The notes under the pieces were generated by a model that was not told where the DNA came from, searched no databases, and was given only the letters and a program-made list of their open reading frames with translations. Positions 1 to 9,072 of a stretch of 64,000 nt of DNA are shown one piece after another. Where the stretch lies: contig NZ_CP014754.1 in the NCBI RefSeq assembly GCF_001447155.2, positions 682,001-746,000 on the forward strand. The letters run 5' to 3'. The stretch's first letter is position 1, and each line of letters begins with the position of its first letter. Both the position numbers and the translations under genes were made by a program. Source of the DNA: Marinobacter sp. LQ44 (GTDB lineage: Bacteria > Pseudomonadota > Gammaproteobacteria > Pseudomonadales > Oleiphilaceae).

Positions 1-914
1 GCCGTTTTGTTGTCCTCACCCACGTTCTGAACAATCATGTCCACTTCAATATTGGCATCGCTAACCGGCTTCAGAATCCGCAGGGCGCTACCCGGAGTGT
101 CGGGCACACCTGAAATGGTCAGTTTGGCTTCATCACGATTGAAAGCAATGCCGGAAACAACCGGTTGTTCCATGGCGTTCTCATCCTCAAAAGTAATCAG
201 GGTGCCTTCACCTTCCTGGAAGCTGGAAAGCACTCTTAATGGAACATTATATTTACCTGCAAATTCGACGGCGCGAATCTGGAGCACTTTCGAGCCCAGG
301 CTGGCCATCTCAAGCATTTCTTCAAATGTAATTCGATCGAGCCGGCGAGCGCTGTCTACCACCCGCGGGTCGGTTGTATAAACGCCGTCCACATCTGTGT
401 AGATCTGGCACTCATCAGCTTTCAGGGCAGCCGCCAAAGCCACAGCGGTGGTGTCTGAACCGCCGCGACCGAGTGTGGTAATGTTGCCGTGCTCGTCGAT
501 ACCCTGGAAGCCCGCAACCACCACTACCCGGCCGGCTTCCAGGTCTTCACGCATGCGCTGCTCATCAATCTGCTTGATCCGCGCCTTGGTGTGGCTGCTA
601 TCTGTCAGGATGCGCACCTGTGAGCCGGTGTAAGACCGGGCATCACAGCCACGCTTCTGCAGTGCCATAGACAACAGCGCGATGGTTACCTGCTCACCGG
701 TAGACACCAGTACATCCATTTCCCGAGGTACCGGATCTTCCATAATGTCGTTGGCCAGGGCGATCAGCCGGTTGGTTTCTCCGCTCATGGCAGAGACCAC
801 AACCACCACATCGTGCCCGTCTTTACGGAACTGACACACCTTGTCAGCGACCGCCTCAATCCGCTCGGTTGTACCAACGGACGTACCACCAAATTTCTGA
901 ACCAACAGAGCCAT
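1..914 (-). CDS. lysC: Aspartate kinase, 3' end missing (off left edge)
   Basis: This enzyme phosphorylates L-aspartate, the first step toward lysine, threonine, methionine and diaminopimelate. About 304 N-terminal residues are present; the rest lies beyond base 1. The protein opens [20 protein letters not shown], with the KFGGTS nucleotide-binding motif of the aspartokinase family. It continues through the kinase domain ([41 protein letters not shown]) and enters the first ACT regulatory domain ([20 protein letters not shown]) near residue 270. Related kinases are feedback-inhibited through these ACT domains. It lies downstream of alaS on the same strand with a hairpin between them. The alaS-lysC order is familiar from Pseudomonas, where csrA/rsmA follows; if kept here, that gene would lie just off the left edge (inference). 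Confidence 0.96.
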   Translation of the reverse strand, partial: MALLVQKFGGTSVGTTERIEAVADKVCQFRKDGHDVVVVVSAMSGETNRLIALANDIMEDPVPREMDVLVSTGEQVTIALLSMALQKRGCDARSYTGSQVRILTDSSHTKARIKQIDEQRMREDLEAGRVVVVAGFQGIDEHGNITTLGRGGSDTTAVALAAALKADECQIYTDVDGVYTTDPRVVDSARRLDRITFEEMLEMASLGSKVLQIRAVEFAGKYNVPLRVLSSFQEGEGTLITFEDENAMEQPVVSGIAFNRDEAKLTISGVPDTPGSALRILKPVSDANIEVDMIVQNVGEDNKT

Positions 915-977
915 GTTTTGCCAAACTCCGAACCGGGGACTCAAAGCGGAACACCGATTGCCCGCCCATCAAATAAA

Positions 978-1005
978 GCGGGCGGAATTATAAACCTCCG
1001 CCCGC
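978..1005 (-). terminator. Probable alaS terminator hairpin in the alaS-lysC gap
   Basis: Read on the minus strand, GCGGGCGGA (1005-997) pairs perfectly with TCCGCCCGC (986-978) around a 10-nt loop. TTTATTTG follows, a loose T-rich tail, so this looks like an intrinsic terminator after alaS. The loop itself contains TATAAT, which could be a -10 box for lysC, although no good -35 is visible. A further GCGGGC (965-960) could compete for the middle arm. Confidence 0.55.
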
Positions 1006-1021
1006 GTCCAAAAACAGTTGC

Positions 1022-3652
1022 TTAACCGATATTTTGTTCAACCCAGGCCGGAACGCCTGCCAGGGCATCCGCCAGCTTGGACGGGTCGTTACCGCCACCC
1101 TGGGCCATATCCGGTCGGCCACCACCTTTACCGTCCACTTGCGCCGCCAGATGCTTCATCAGATCGCCGGCTTTGATACGGCCAGTGGCAGACTTGGTAA
1201 CCCCGGCAACCAGGGTAACCTTGCCGTCGTCCACGGTGGCCAGAACCACCACACCCTCGCCCAGTTTATTCTTCAACTGGTCGGCGGTTTCCATCAGTGC
1301 CTTGCGGTCAGCGCCTTCCAGCTCTGCCGCGACCACTTTGAGCCCGGCCACCTCTACGGCATTTCCAGCAAGATCACTGCCTGCGGAACTGGCGAGCTTG
1401 GCTTTCAGTGCATCCACGTCTTTTTCCAGCTGGCGGTTGCGGTCGAGAACCTGCTGCACTTTGTCCACGACGGTCTCACGGGTGCCTTTGACCAGGCGGG
1501 CCGTTTCGCGCAGGGTTCGTTCAGTAGCGTCCAGCCATTCCAGCGCACCAAACCCGGTCACCGCCTCAATACGGCGAACACCGGAGGAGATACCGCTCTC
1601 CGAGGTAATCCTGAACAGACCAATATCACCGGTGCGAGACACGTGGGTGCCACCACAAAGCTCAACAGAGTAGCTGTCGATTCCCATGCTCAACACGCGA
1701 ACCACATCGCCATACTTCTCACCGAACAGAGCCATGGCACCTTTCTCTTTGGCGGACTCCATGTCGGTCACGTCAACCTGAACCGGCGTATTCTCCAGAA
1801 CCTGTTCGTTTACCTGACGCTCAATCTCTTTCAACTGTTCCGGGCTAACCGCTTCAAAATGGGAAAAATCGAAACGCAGTTTGTCCGGGTCAACCAGTGA
1901 GCCCTTCTGGGTGACATGCTCCCCCAGAACCTTGCGCAGCGCCGCGTGCAACAGATGGGTGGCAGAATGGTTGCGTTTGGTGCGCTCACGCCGGGCGTGA
2001 TCAATGCGGGCGTCTACTTCCAGGCCCGGGAACAACTCGCCCTCTACCAATGTGCCCACGTGCAGGTGGTTATCGCCTTCCTTGCGGGTATCGGTAACCT
2101 GGAAGCGGCCACCACTCCAGGTCAGCAGGCCGGTGTCGCCCACCTGGCCGCCGGATTCCGCGTAGAACGGCGTGCGTTCCAGCACCACCACGCACTCGTC
2201 ACCGGCCTCGGCGGTTTTCTCTTCGCCGTTCACCAGAACCGTGCGGATGCGCTCATGGCCGTCAATATGGTCGTAGCCGGTGAACTCGGTCTTGCCTTCG
2301 ATGGTGATGCCGGCGGCGTTGTAATCGATACCAAACTTGCTGGCCGCACGGGCACGGTCACGCTGGGCATCCATGGCCTTCTCATAACCTTCATAATCCA
2401 GGGTCAAACCGCGCTCTCGAGCAATGTCGTTGGTCAGATCTACCGGGAAGCCGTAGGTGTCATACAGGGTAAATACGGTTTCACCAGGAATTTCCGTACC
2501 CTTCAGTTCAGCGATGTCCTGCTCCAGCAGACGAAGGCCCTTGTCCAGGGTCTTGGCAAACTGCTCTTCCTCCTGCAGCAGCACTTTCTCGATCTGCTTG
2601 CGGCTGCTGACCAATTGCGGGTATGCATCGCCCATCAGTTCCACCAGGGCGCCCGTCAGTTTGTAGAAGAACGGCTGGGTTGCGCCCAGCTTGTTACCGT
2701 GGCGGGCTGCACGGCGGATGATCCGGCGCAGTACAAAGCCGCGACCTTCGTTTGACGGCATCACACCATCGGCAATCAGGAAGGCACAGGAGCGAATGTG
2801 GTCTGCCACCACCCGCAGAGACGCTTCGGTGGTCGCCGCACCGCCCAGAATTTCGGATGCAGCCTTCAGCAGATCCTGGAACAGGTCAATCTCATAGTTG
2901 CTATGAACGCCCTGCAGCACAGCCGCAATCCGCTCCAGCCCCATGCCGGTGTCTACCGAAGGCTTGGGCAGGTTCAGCATTTCGCCGTCGGCGGTGCGGT
3001 TGTACTGCATGAACACCACGTTCCAGATCTCGATGTAACGGTCGCCGTCTTCCTCGGGGCTGCCAGGAGGTCCGCCAGCCACGTCCGGGCCATGATCATA
3101 GAAAATCTCGGTGCAGGGGCCACAAGGGCCGGTATCGCCCATCTGCCAGAAGTTATCGGAGGCGTAGCGGCCACCTTTGTTGTCGCCAATGCGGATAATC
3201 CGCTCAGCCGGAACACCGACCTCTTTGTTCCAGATATCAAAGGCTTCATCGTCTTCCGCGTACACGGTTACCCAGAGCTTTTCCTGGGGCAGATTCAGGT
3301 GCTGCTCGCCGGTCAGGAAGGTCCAGGCAAAATTAATGGCTTCACGCTTGAAGTAATCGCCAAAGCTGAAGTTACCCAGCATTTCGAAGAACGTGTGGTG
3401 GCGGGCGGTGTAGCCAACGTTTTCCAGGTCGTTGTGTTTACCACCGGCGCGCACGCACTTCTGGGATGAGGTCGCTCGGGTGTAGTCGCGCTCTTCCCGG
3501 CCAAGGAAGGCATCCTTGAACTGGTTCATGCCAGCGTTGGTAAACAGCAGTGTGGGATCGTCTGCCGGTACCAGTGAACTGCTCGGCACGATGGTGTGAC
3601 CCTGCTGCTTGAAATATTCCAGAAACGCCTGTCGCAACTCTGCGGTTTTCAT
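1022..3652 (-). CDS. alaS: Alanine--tRNA ligase
   Basis: This enzyme charges tRNA-Ala and edits mischarged Ser or Gly. It is 876 residues from the chosen ATG, the length of E. coli AlaS. The N-terminus ([20 protein letters not shown], then [19 protein letters not shown]) is the class II catalytic core. The editing-domain zinc ligands are visible as HSATHLLH near residue 560 and CGGTH near 665. The C-terminal part has the coiled coil and the glycine-rich DHHA1 region ([14 protein letters not shown]). An in-frame extension 27 codons upstream is possible, but the family N-terminus and an AAAGG just before the ATG at 3652 favour this start. It precedes lysC on the same strand. Confidence 0.97.
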   Translation of the reverse strand: MKTAELRQAFLEYFKQQGHTIVPSSSLVPADDPTLLFTNAGMNQFKDAFLGREERDYTRATSSQKCVRAGGKHNDLENVGYTARHHTFFEMLGNFSFGDYFKREAINFAWTFLTGEQHLNLPQEKLWVTVYAEDDEAFDIWNKEVGVPAERIIRIGDNKGGRYASDNFWQMGDTGPCGPCTEIFYDHGPDVAGGPPGSPEEDGDRYIEIWNVVFMQYNRTADGEMLNLPKPSVDTGMGLERIAAVLQGVHSNYEIDLFQDLLKAASEILGGAATTEASLRVVADHIRSCAFLIADGVMPSNEGRGFVLRRIIRRAARHGNKLGATQPFFYKLTGALVELMGDAYPQLVSSRKQIEKVLLQEEEQFAKTLDKGLRLLEQDIAELKGTEIPGETVFTLYDTYGFPVDLTNDIARERGLTLDYEGYEKAMDAQRDRARAASKFGIDYNAAGITIEGKTEFTGYDHIDGHERIRTVLVNGEEKTAEAGDECVVVLERTPFYAESGGQVGDTGLLTWSGGRFQVTDTRKEGDNHLHVGTLVEGELFPGLEVDARIDHARRERTKRNHSATHLLHAALRKVLGEHVTQKGSLVDPDKLRFDFSHFEAVSPEQLKEIERQVNEQVLENTPVQVDVTDMESAKEKGAMALFGEKYGDVVRVLSMGIDSYSVELCGGTHVSRTGDIGLFRITSESGISSGVRRIEAVTGFGALEWLDATERTLRETARLVKGTRETVVDKVQQVLDRNRQLEKDVDALKAKLASSAGSDLAGNAVEVAGLKVVAAELEGADRKALMETADQLKNKLGEGVVVLATVDDGKVTLVAGVTKSATGRIKAGDLMKHLAAQVDGKGGGRPDMAQGGGNDPSKLADALAGVPAWVEQNIG

Positions 3653-3811
3653 AGACCTTTGATACCTTTCGACCTTAAACACCTTGCCTGAAACCCGCCG
3701 GAACAACCGGCAAGTCTGCGATTGAAATACCAATACTTACATGCGCGTGCAAATCCGCTACTCTAGCACACGCCGAGAACAGGAAAAACGTGAAACCTCA
3801 CAGGAGACTCC

Positions 3812-4369
3812 ATGCCCCGACGCTTTCATAACGCCGAGGAACTTTTACCGCCAGCCACCGCACTGAAGCGGGCCCTGGCCATTATCTACGATGGATTGAT
3901 CAGCATTGCCGTGCTGCTGGTGGCCACCTGGGCTTACACCATGATTGCTGGCTGGATTACCGGCTGGGAACAGTATGAACAGATGGCGGAAGCCGGCGAA
4001 CTGGAAGGCGGCCCCGGCCTTACCTTTACCTTGTTCCTGGTGCTCTACCTGTTCTTCGCCTACTTCTGGACCCGTATCGGCCAAACCCTCGGCATGCAGG
4101 TATGGCGCATTCGCATCGAGAACCTCGATGGCACTTCTGTCAGCTGGACCCAGGCCTTGCTCCGTTATGGCAGTGCTGCGGCAGTCATCGTGTTGACCAT
4201 GATCGCAGCCTACTACGTTGGCTCCCTGACGCTCCTGCTCACCGTGCCCGCTGTGATCGCCCTGTTCTACCCGATCAACGGCTTGTCGCTGACCGATCGC
4301 GCATCCAATAGCGTGGTTGTGGCCGTGCCCGCACCAGACAAATCAAAAACCGCCAAAAACAAAAAGTAA
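3812..4369 (+). CDS. RDD family membrane protein
   Basis: This is a 185-residue integral membrane protein of the RDD family, whose members are small multi-helix proteins of mostly unknown role; some affect ion exchange or membrane organisation. The family signature is visible as an early LKRALAIIYDGLI motif (Arg and Asp at the start of helix 1). Hydrophobic stretches follow at about residues 30-52, 67-90 and 120-155, and the tail is lysine-rich. A strong Shine-Dalgarno sequence (AGGAGAC) sits just upstream of the ATG. The gene stands alone, divergent from alaS and convergent with lptG. The family call is firm; no substrate can be assigned. Confidence 0.85.
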   Translation: MPRRFHNAEELLPPATALKRALAIIYDGLISIAVLLVATWAYTMIAGWITGWEQYEQMAEAGELEGGPGLTFTLFLVLYLFFAYFWTRIGQTLGMQVWRIRIENLDGTSVSWTQALLRYGSAAAVIVLTMIAAYYVGSLTLLLTVPAVIALFYPINGLSLTDRASNSVVVAVPAPDKSKTAKNKK

Positions 4370-4376
4370 TGCGCCC

Positions 4377-4399
4377 GGGCCGGCCATCTCAGCCGGCCC
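4377..4399. terminator. GC-rich hairpin between convergent RDD gene and lptG
   Basis: GGGCCGGC (4377-4384) and GCCGGCCC (4392-4399) form an 8-bp perfect stem with a 7-nt loop, overlapping the last codons of lptG. No clean T tract follows on the plus strand. On the minus strand a TTTTTG lies about 10 nt beyond the stem. It may serve as a weak terminator for the converging genes. Confidence 0.35.
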
Positions 4400-5450
4400 G
4401 CCGCATCAACACAGCCCCCACCAAAGCACTCACCAGAATCGGTACCAATACCGCCAGGAGCGGGTTAAAGCCGTATACCATGCTCATGGGCCCCAACAAA
4501 TCCTGCATGTACTTGAACAGCAAGCCCACCAGCAGGCCGGTGAACACGCGGAACCCCATGGTCACGGAGCGCAAAGGGCCAAAGATAAAGGAAATGGCCA
4601 CCAACACCATCACGGCCGTACCCAACGGCATCAACGCCTTCTTCCAGAATGCGAGCCAATAACGGGCAGCCGTCAGCCCCTGTTCGCCTAGATAGGTGGC
4701 GTAGGTGTACAGGCCGGCCATCGAAAGGTTTTCTGGTTTAACGATTAACACACTCAGCACTTCCGGTGACAGCCCGGTCTCCCAGCGCAAAGCAGCGTGT
4801 TCATTGCGCAGGGTGCGCTCTTCCTCGATGCGAGTGGACACCACCTTCTCCAGCAACCAGTGATCGCCCTGAAAAATCGCCCTTTCAGCAAAACTGGACA
4901 CCTCCAGCTGCCGATCGTCTCCAAAACGGAACAGCGACACGCCATGCAATACACCGTTTGGCTGAACGGCATTCAGATGCATGAACGTGTTCCCTTCCCG
5001 ATGCCAGACACCATGGGCCGACGCAACATTCCTGCTCGCCCCCAGGGCCACAGCTTTCTCGCTCTGCGCCATGCGCTCCGTGGTCGGCGCCACGTATTCA
5101 CCGATGACCAGCCCCAACACCACCACAACCAGGGCCGGTTTCATCGCCGACCAAACGATCCGGCGGATGGACACACCGGCCGCCCGGATGACCGTCAGCT
5201 CCGAAGAACTGGCCATGGCCCCCAATCCAACCAGGCACCCCATAAAAGCACCCAGTGGTAAGTAATCGTAAATTCGCCTTGGCAAGGTCAGAAATACATA
5301 CCAGAGCGCCTGTAGGGTCTGGTAATCGTTGCGGGTGTCGTCCAGCTCGGCAATAAAGGCAAAAATCACATCCAGTGACAGCACCACCATCATCACCAGG
5401 AACATGGCACCCCCCACGGTGCGCATGACGTAGCCGTCAATTCTACGCAT
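4389..5450 (-). CDS. lptG: LPS export ABC transporter permease LptG
   Basis: LptG is one of two inner-membrane permeases of the LptB2FG transporter, which extracts lipopolysaccharide from the inner membrane and feeds it to the LptC-LptA bridge. From the ATG at 5450 (MRRIDGYVMRTVGGAMFLVM) it is 353 residues, normal for the family. Two N-terminal helical segments, a periplasmic beta-jellyroll region near residues 140-250 and a C-terminal set of helices (about 270-350) are evident. The start overlaps the 3' end of lptF by 8 nt, so the pair is translationally coupled. A longer reading frame exists but would run further into lptF. Confidence 0.95.
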   Translation of the reverse strand: MRRIDGYVMRTVGGAMFLVMMVVLSLDVIFAFIAELDDTRNDYQTLQALWYVFLTLPRRIYDYLPLGAFMGCLVGLGAMASSSELTVIRAAGVSIRRIVWSAMKPALVVVVLGLVIGEYVAPTTERMAQSEKAVALGASRNVASAHGVWHREGNTFMHLNAVQPNGVLHGVSLFRFGDDRQLEVSSFAERAIFQGDHWLLEKVVSTRIEEERTLRNEHAALRWETGLSPEVLSVLIVKPENLSMAGLYTYATYLGEQGLTAARYWLAFWKKALMPLGTAVMVLVAISFIFGPLRSVTMGFRVFTGLLVGLLFKYMQDLLGPMSMVYGFNPLLAVLVPILVSALVGAVLMRRAG

Positions 5451-6546
5451 GGGCACCGGCCTCCTTTTCCAGGCGCCGCCGGTACAGCCAGGCCGGGCCA
5501 AACTGCAACCAAAGCCCCAGCGCCAGGAAAATCACATGCACCCACAGCATGCCTATCCACTCCGGCACCTTGCCGTCCGCCAGGGCGTCTCGCGCTACAA
5601 TCAGCAAACCGAGGTAGGTGATGTAAACCAGCATCGCCGGTAGCAGATGGAAGAAACGGCCCTGGCGCGGGTTAACCCGACTTAGACGGACCGCCAGCAG
5701 AGTCACGATCGGCACGATCAACGGTAGCGAGAAACGCCAATGCAGCAGCGCCCGGTCCTCCGGGTTATCCGATTGCCAGAGCGCCTTGGTGCTGACGCCC
5801 TCCTCAAGTTCGCGGTTACCTGCTTCTCCGCCCATAACCTTGAGGCCATAGGCTTCGAACCGGGTAACATTGTAATCAAGCCTGCCGGGTTGCCCCTGAA
5901 ACCGCCCGCCGTTCTCCAGAATCAGGAACCGGCTACCGGTTTCCTGATCGATCAACTGAGAACCAGACTCGGCGGTGATCAGGGTCACGCCTTGCCCGTT
6001 TCGATCATACTCTGCGATGAATACTCCCTGAAGCTGCCGCTTATCTTCGCTCAGTGCCTCTGTGTAAGTCACCCGGCTACCAGACGTAAAATCCTGAAAT
6101 CGGCCCGGCGCCAGCATCTCGAATTCTGTGGCGGTGCGCGCTTCGTTGAAGATAGCCTCCACCTGCTTCATGCCCCACGGCGACACGTACAGGCTCATGC
6201 TGGCCACAACCAGCATCACCGGCACACAGCCAATCAGGGTTTTCGCGAGCAACTGCCTGTCGCTGACACCACAGGCAAACAACACCGTCATTTCGCTTTC
6301 AAGATACATCCGCCCGTAAGCCAGCAGAATGCCGATAAACAAGCCCAAGGGAAGAATCAGCTCCAGAAATCCCGGGAAGCGATACGCCATGATGGAGAGC
6401 AGAACGCCGGCAGGAATCTCGCCCTCGGCAGCATTGCCCAGGTACTTGATAAAGCGCCCACTCATAAACACCAGCAACAGGATGCCGGAAACAGCAAACA
6501 TGCTGACCATGATCTGGCGAATGAGATAACGGAAAACGATGCTCAA
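5443..6546 (-). CDS. lptF: LPS export ABC transporter permease LptF
   Basis: LptF is the partner permease of LptG in the lipopolysaccharide export ATPase complex. It has 367 residues, beginning MSIVFRYLIRQIMVSMFAVS, a typical LptF amino terminus with Arg-rich residues before helix 1. A periplasmic domain (about 130-265) is flanked by three helices on each side. The start codon is TTG at 6546, preceded by AGAGAGACC; no in-frame ATG fits the family N-terminus. It heads an lptF-lptG operon and diverges from pepA across a 226-bp gap that must hold both promoters; CATAGAAT near 6601 on the minus strand is a possible -10 region. Confidence 0.95.
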   Translation of the reverse strand: MSIVFRYLIRQIMVSMFAVSGILLLVFMSGRFIKYLGNAAEGEIPAGVLLSIMAYRFPGFLELILPLGLFIGILLAYGRMYLESEMTVLFACGVSDRQLLAKTLIGCVPVMLVVASMSLYVSPWGMKQVEAIFNEARTATEFEMLAPGRFQDFTSGSRVTYTEALSEDKRQLQGVFIAEYDRNGQGVTLITAESGSQLIDQETGSRFLILENGGRFQGQPGRLDYNVTRFEAYGLKVMGGEAGNRELEEGVSTKALWQSDNPEDRALLHWRFSLPLIVPIVTLLAVRLSRVNPRQGRFFHLLPAMLVYITYLGLLIVARDALADGKVPEWIGMLWVHVIFLALGLWLQFGPAWLYRRRLEKEAGAHA

Positions 6547-6772
6547 ATCGGTCTCTCTGGCAGCGCCGAAGCGTGAGATGGTCGATAACGGAAACTGCGG
6601 CTATTCTATGTAACCTTGGCGATGAATGACAGTACAAGCCCGATACGATAAAGCCATCGTAACGATATAAGCCTGCCGCTTGATTAATAGAGCTTTTGCC
6701 CCAATCCTATTGGCATCGGATGAACAACGCCTACCACATGCAATAAAGCACAACCTTACAACGGGAGTTGCC

Positions 6773-8263
6773 ATGAATTTCAGCCTGAGCAGCAAAGCCA
6801 TCACCGCCACCAAAACCGACTGCCTGGTGATCGCGGTGCCCGAAAAGGGCGAGTGGCCGGAAACCACAAAAGCAGCAGACGAAGCACTGGGAGGGCTGAT
6901 CAAGCAACTTGAAAAAGCAGGCGACCTGACTGGCAAGAACGCGTCTGTCAACACCCTGCCCCTGGTAGACCAGCCATGGCACCGCGTAGTCGTGGTCGGC
7001 ACCGGCAAAGACAGCGACCGCACGCCGGCGAGTTTTCGCAAGGCACTGATCGCCATGATGGGCACCCTGAAAGACGGCCCCTCCAAGAGCGCACTGATCT
7101 GCCTGGCCGACACCAGCCTGCAGGGCGAGGATGCCGTCAGCTCCGAAGAAGCCCGCCTGAACCTGATCGGACGTATTCTGGAAGACCAGCTGTACACCTT
7201 CAACGAGTTCAAGAGCGAGAAACCGGCTGCCCGCAAACTCAAGAAAGTGGTGGTTCAGGCCTCCGGTTCCGCCAAACCCCTGAAAGACGCCTTTAACCAA
7301 GGCCTGGCTACCGGGCGCGGCATGAATTACACCAAAGATCTGGGCAACACCCCGCCCAACATCTGCCACCCGGTCTGGCTCGCCGAGCAGGCCAAGACCA
7401 TGGCCAAGGAATACGACTGCATCAAGACTGAAGTACTTGATGAAAAGCAGATGGAAAAGCTGGGCATGAACACCATCCTGGCGGTGGGCAAGGGTTCCAA
7501 ACAGCCCCCGCGCCTGATCGTAATGGAATACCGTGGCGGCAAAGCCAAAGACAAACCCTACGTGTTGGTGGGTAAAGGCATCACCTTCGATACCGGCGGC
7601 ATCAGCCTCAAGCCCGGCGAAGGCATGGATGAAATGAAATACGACATGGGCGGCTCCGCCAGCGTGTTCGGCACCATGAAAGTCCTGGCTGAAACCAAAC
7701 CCAAGATCAACGTAGTGGCAGTGATCGCCGCAGCTGAAAACATGCCCGACGGCGGCGCCTCCCGCCCCGGTGACATAGTCACCACGTTGAGCGGCATGAC
7801 CGTTGAAATCCTTAACACCGACGCCGAAGGCCGCCTGGTGCTGTGCGACGCCCTCACCTACGTGAAGAAATTCGACCCGGAAGCTGTGGTCGACATGGCC
7901 ACACTCACCGGCGCCTGCATCATTGCTCTGGGCAACCAGGCCACCGGCCTGCTGTCCAATAACGACGAACTGGCGAACGAACTGTTGGCCGCTGGCGAAC
8001 GCACCGGCGACCGTGCCTGGCGCCTGCCGCTCTGGGACGAATACCAGAGCCAGCTCGACAGCAACTTCGCCGACATGGCCAACATCGGCGGCCGCCCCGC
8101 CGGCACCATCACCGCGGCCTGCTTCCTGAGCCGCTTCGCCAAAGACTACCGCTGGGCCCACCTGGATATCGCCGGCACTGCCTGGAACTCCGGCAAAGCC
8201 AAAGGCGCCACCGGCCGCCCGGTCCCCCTGCTGGTCGACTACCTGATGACCCATGCAGGATAA
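6773..8263 (+). CDS. pepA: Leucyl aminopeptidase (M17)
   Basis: This is a cytoplasmic two-metal aminopeptidase that removes N-terminal residues from peptides; in E. coli PepA is also a DNA-binding architectural factor. It has 496 residues from the ATG at 6773, which follows a good GGGAG ribosome site. The M17 signature NTDAEGRLVL lies near residues 347-356. The metal and Lys region (GKGITFDTGGISLKPGEGMD) lies near 265-285. An in-frame TTG at 6680 would add 31 residues but matches nothing in the family, so it was rejected. The stop overlaps holC by 11 bp, a pairing known from Pseudomonas and E. coli. Confidence 0.96.
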   Translation: MNFSLSSKAITATKTDCLVIAVPEKGEWPETTKAADEALGGLIKQLEKAGDLTGKNASVNTLPLVDQPWHRVVVVGTGKDSDRTPASFRKALIAMMGTLKDGPSKSALICLADTSLQGEDAVSSEEARLNLIGRILEDQLYTFNEFKSEKPAARKLKKVVVQASGSAKPLKDAFNQGLATGRGMNYTKDLGNTPPNICHPVWLAEQAKTMAKEYDCIKTEVLDEKQMEKLGMNTILAVGKGSKQPPRLIVMEYRGGKAKDKPYVLVGKGITFDTGGISLKPGEGMDEMKYDMGGSASVFGTMKVLAETKPKINVVAVIAAAENMPDGGASRPGDIVTTLSGMTVEILNTDAEGRLVLCDALTYVKKFDPEAVVDMATLTGACIIALGNQATGLLSNNDELANELLAAGERTGDRAWRLPLWDEYQSQLDSNFADMANIGGRPAGTITAACFLSRFAKDYRWAHLDIAGTAWNSGKAKGATGRPVPLLVDYLMTHAG

Positions 8264-8762
8264 CCAACCGACCCCACCGGAACCCGGCAGCCCAGCTGCC
8301 GGCCCCTCCGGCCGGGAAGACAAGAACCAGCGCTACTGGTTCCACATCCTCGCCCAGAACACCCCAGCCGCCCGCAACCTCCACGCCGCCAAACTCGTGG
8401 ACAAAGCCTGGCAGCAGGGCGACCGCGTGTGCATCCTCTGCGACACCGAAGAACAGGCTGAAGAACTGGACGACCTGCTGTGGAACATCACCCCCGATGC
8501 CTTCATCCCCCACAGCATCGCCCAAGACCCAACCACCCCCTGCCCCGACCCAGTAGGCATCCTCCTCTACCCACCGGCCGCTGTAGACTGGGATACCGTT
8601 ATCGTCCTGTCCGCCAACCTGCCAGACGATGCCACTCAATATCGCCGCCTGGCCCTGGTCGCCCACAACGACCCGGCCGTACTGAACCAGGCTCGGGGAC
8701 ACTACAAGCAACTGCGGGCGATGGGGATTGAAGCGCGTGTACACGACATGCGAAAGCGCTAA
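8253..8762 (+). CDS. holC: DNA polymerase III chi subunit
   Basis: Chi links the DNA polymerase III clamp loader, through psi, to single-stranded DNA-binding protein. It has 169 residues. The core (RYWFHILAQNTPAARNLHAA, then CILCDTEEQAEELDDLLWN, then TPDAFIPHSI) matches the HolC family. The protein carries a proline- and glycine-rich amino-terminal extension of about 20 residues relative to the 147-residue E. coli protein. Its ATG lies inside the pepA reading frame (11-bp overlap), so the two are probably co-expressed. The 310-bp gap after it holds a compound inverted repeat and the valS promoter region. Confidence 0.9.
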   Translation: MQDNQPTPPEPGSPAAGPSGREDKNQRYWFHILAQNTPAARNLHAAKLVDKAWQQGDRVCILCDTEEQAEELDDLLWNITPDAFIPHSIAQDPTTPCPDPVGILLYPPAAVDWDTVIVLSANLPDDATQYRRLALVAHNDPAVLNQARGHYKQLRAMGIEARVHDMRKR

Positions 8763-8836
8763 TTTTTATTAGCCACGGACACCCACTGACTTACACGGAC
8801 AAAAAAACTCACCGGCGGACAGCACGAATTCCGACC

Positions 8837-8952
8837 TGTGGGGTTGGGGGTCGGCTTTCCAAAAATCTCGTAGGCCATGGATGGCCGAAGCGAAGCGTCA
8901 CAAGGATGTGCCGCCAGGAGCGTTTTTTGGAAAGCCGACCCCCAACCCCACA
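8837..8952 (+). repeat. Compound inverted repeat, copy 1 (holC-valS gap)
   Basis: The outer arms 8837-8865 and 8924-8952 form a perfect 29-bp stem. Inside are two short hairpins: GGCCATGGATGGCC at 8873-8886 and CACAAGGATGTG at 8899-8910. It shares this plan with three other elements in the window and shares CTTTCCAAAAA in the arm, plus much of the interior, with copy 2. It begins 74 nt after the holC stop. Strand is given as the direction in which the GGCC hairpin comes first. There is no T tract outside the stem, so it is not a plain intrinsic terminator. Confidence 0.9.
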
Positions 8953-9010
8953 CGGCACTATACCAGCAGGCTACGTTTCACAGAGGTTCGCCGCATCAAC
9001 AGCGACCATG

Positions 9011-9016
9011 TATAAT
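9011..9016 (+). promoter_or_regulatory. Putative -10 box for valS
   Basis: A perfect TATAAT lies 57 nt before the valS ATG. The -35 at 17-18 nt spacing is poor (around TTCGCC, 8987-8992). The rest of the 8763-9072 gap, outside the repeat, shows nothing I can name. Confidence 0.45.
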
Positions 9017-9072
9017 CGGCCAATTCAAAATTTCCCTATGTGAATCAACCAAAACGGTCACTGCATAATCCC

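Noticed and set aside
6680..6772. Upstream TTG start for pepA adding 31 residues
   Set aside because: The extension has no family similarity and the ATG at 6773 has a good GGGAG ribosome site.
8759..8953. Small open frame on the minus strand across repeat copy 1, with related frames across copy 2 (around 29638-29919) and copy 4
   Set aside because: They translate the palindromic repeat itself (for example a shared SMAYEIFGK stretch) and have no ribosome site or independent codon pattern. They are likely to be mis-annotated as hypothetical proteins.
9040..9072. GTG start for valS 11 codons upstream
   Set aside because: The family N-terminus begins at MEKTYQP; no Shine-Dalgarno sequence favours the GTG, although it cannot be excluded.
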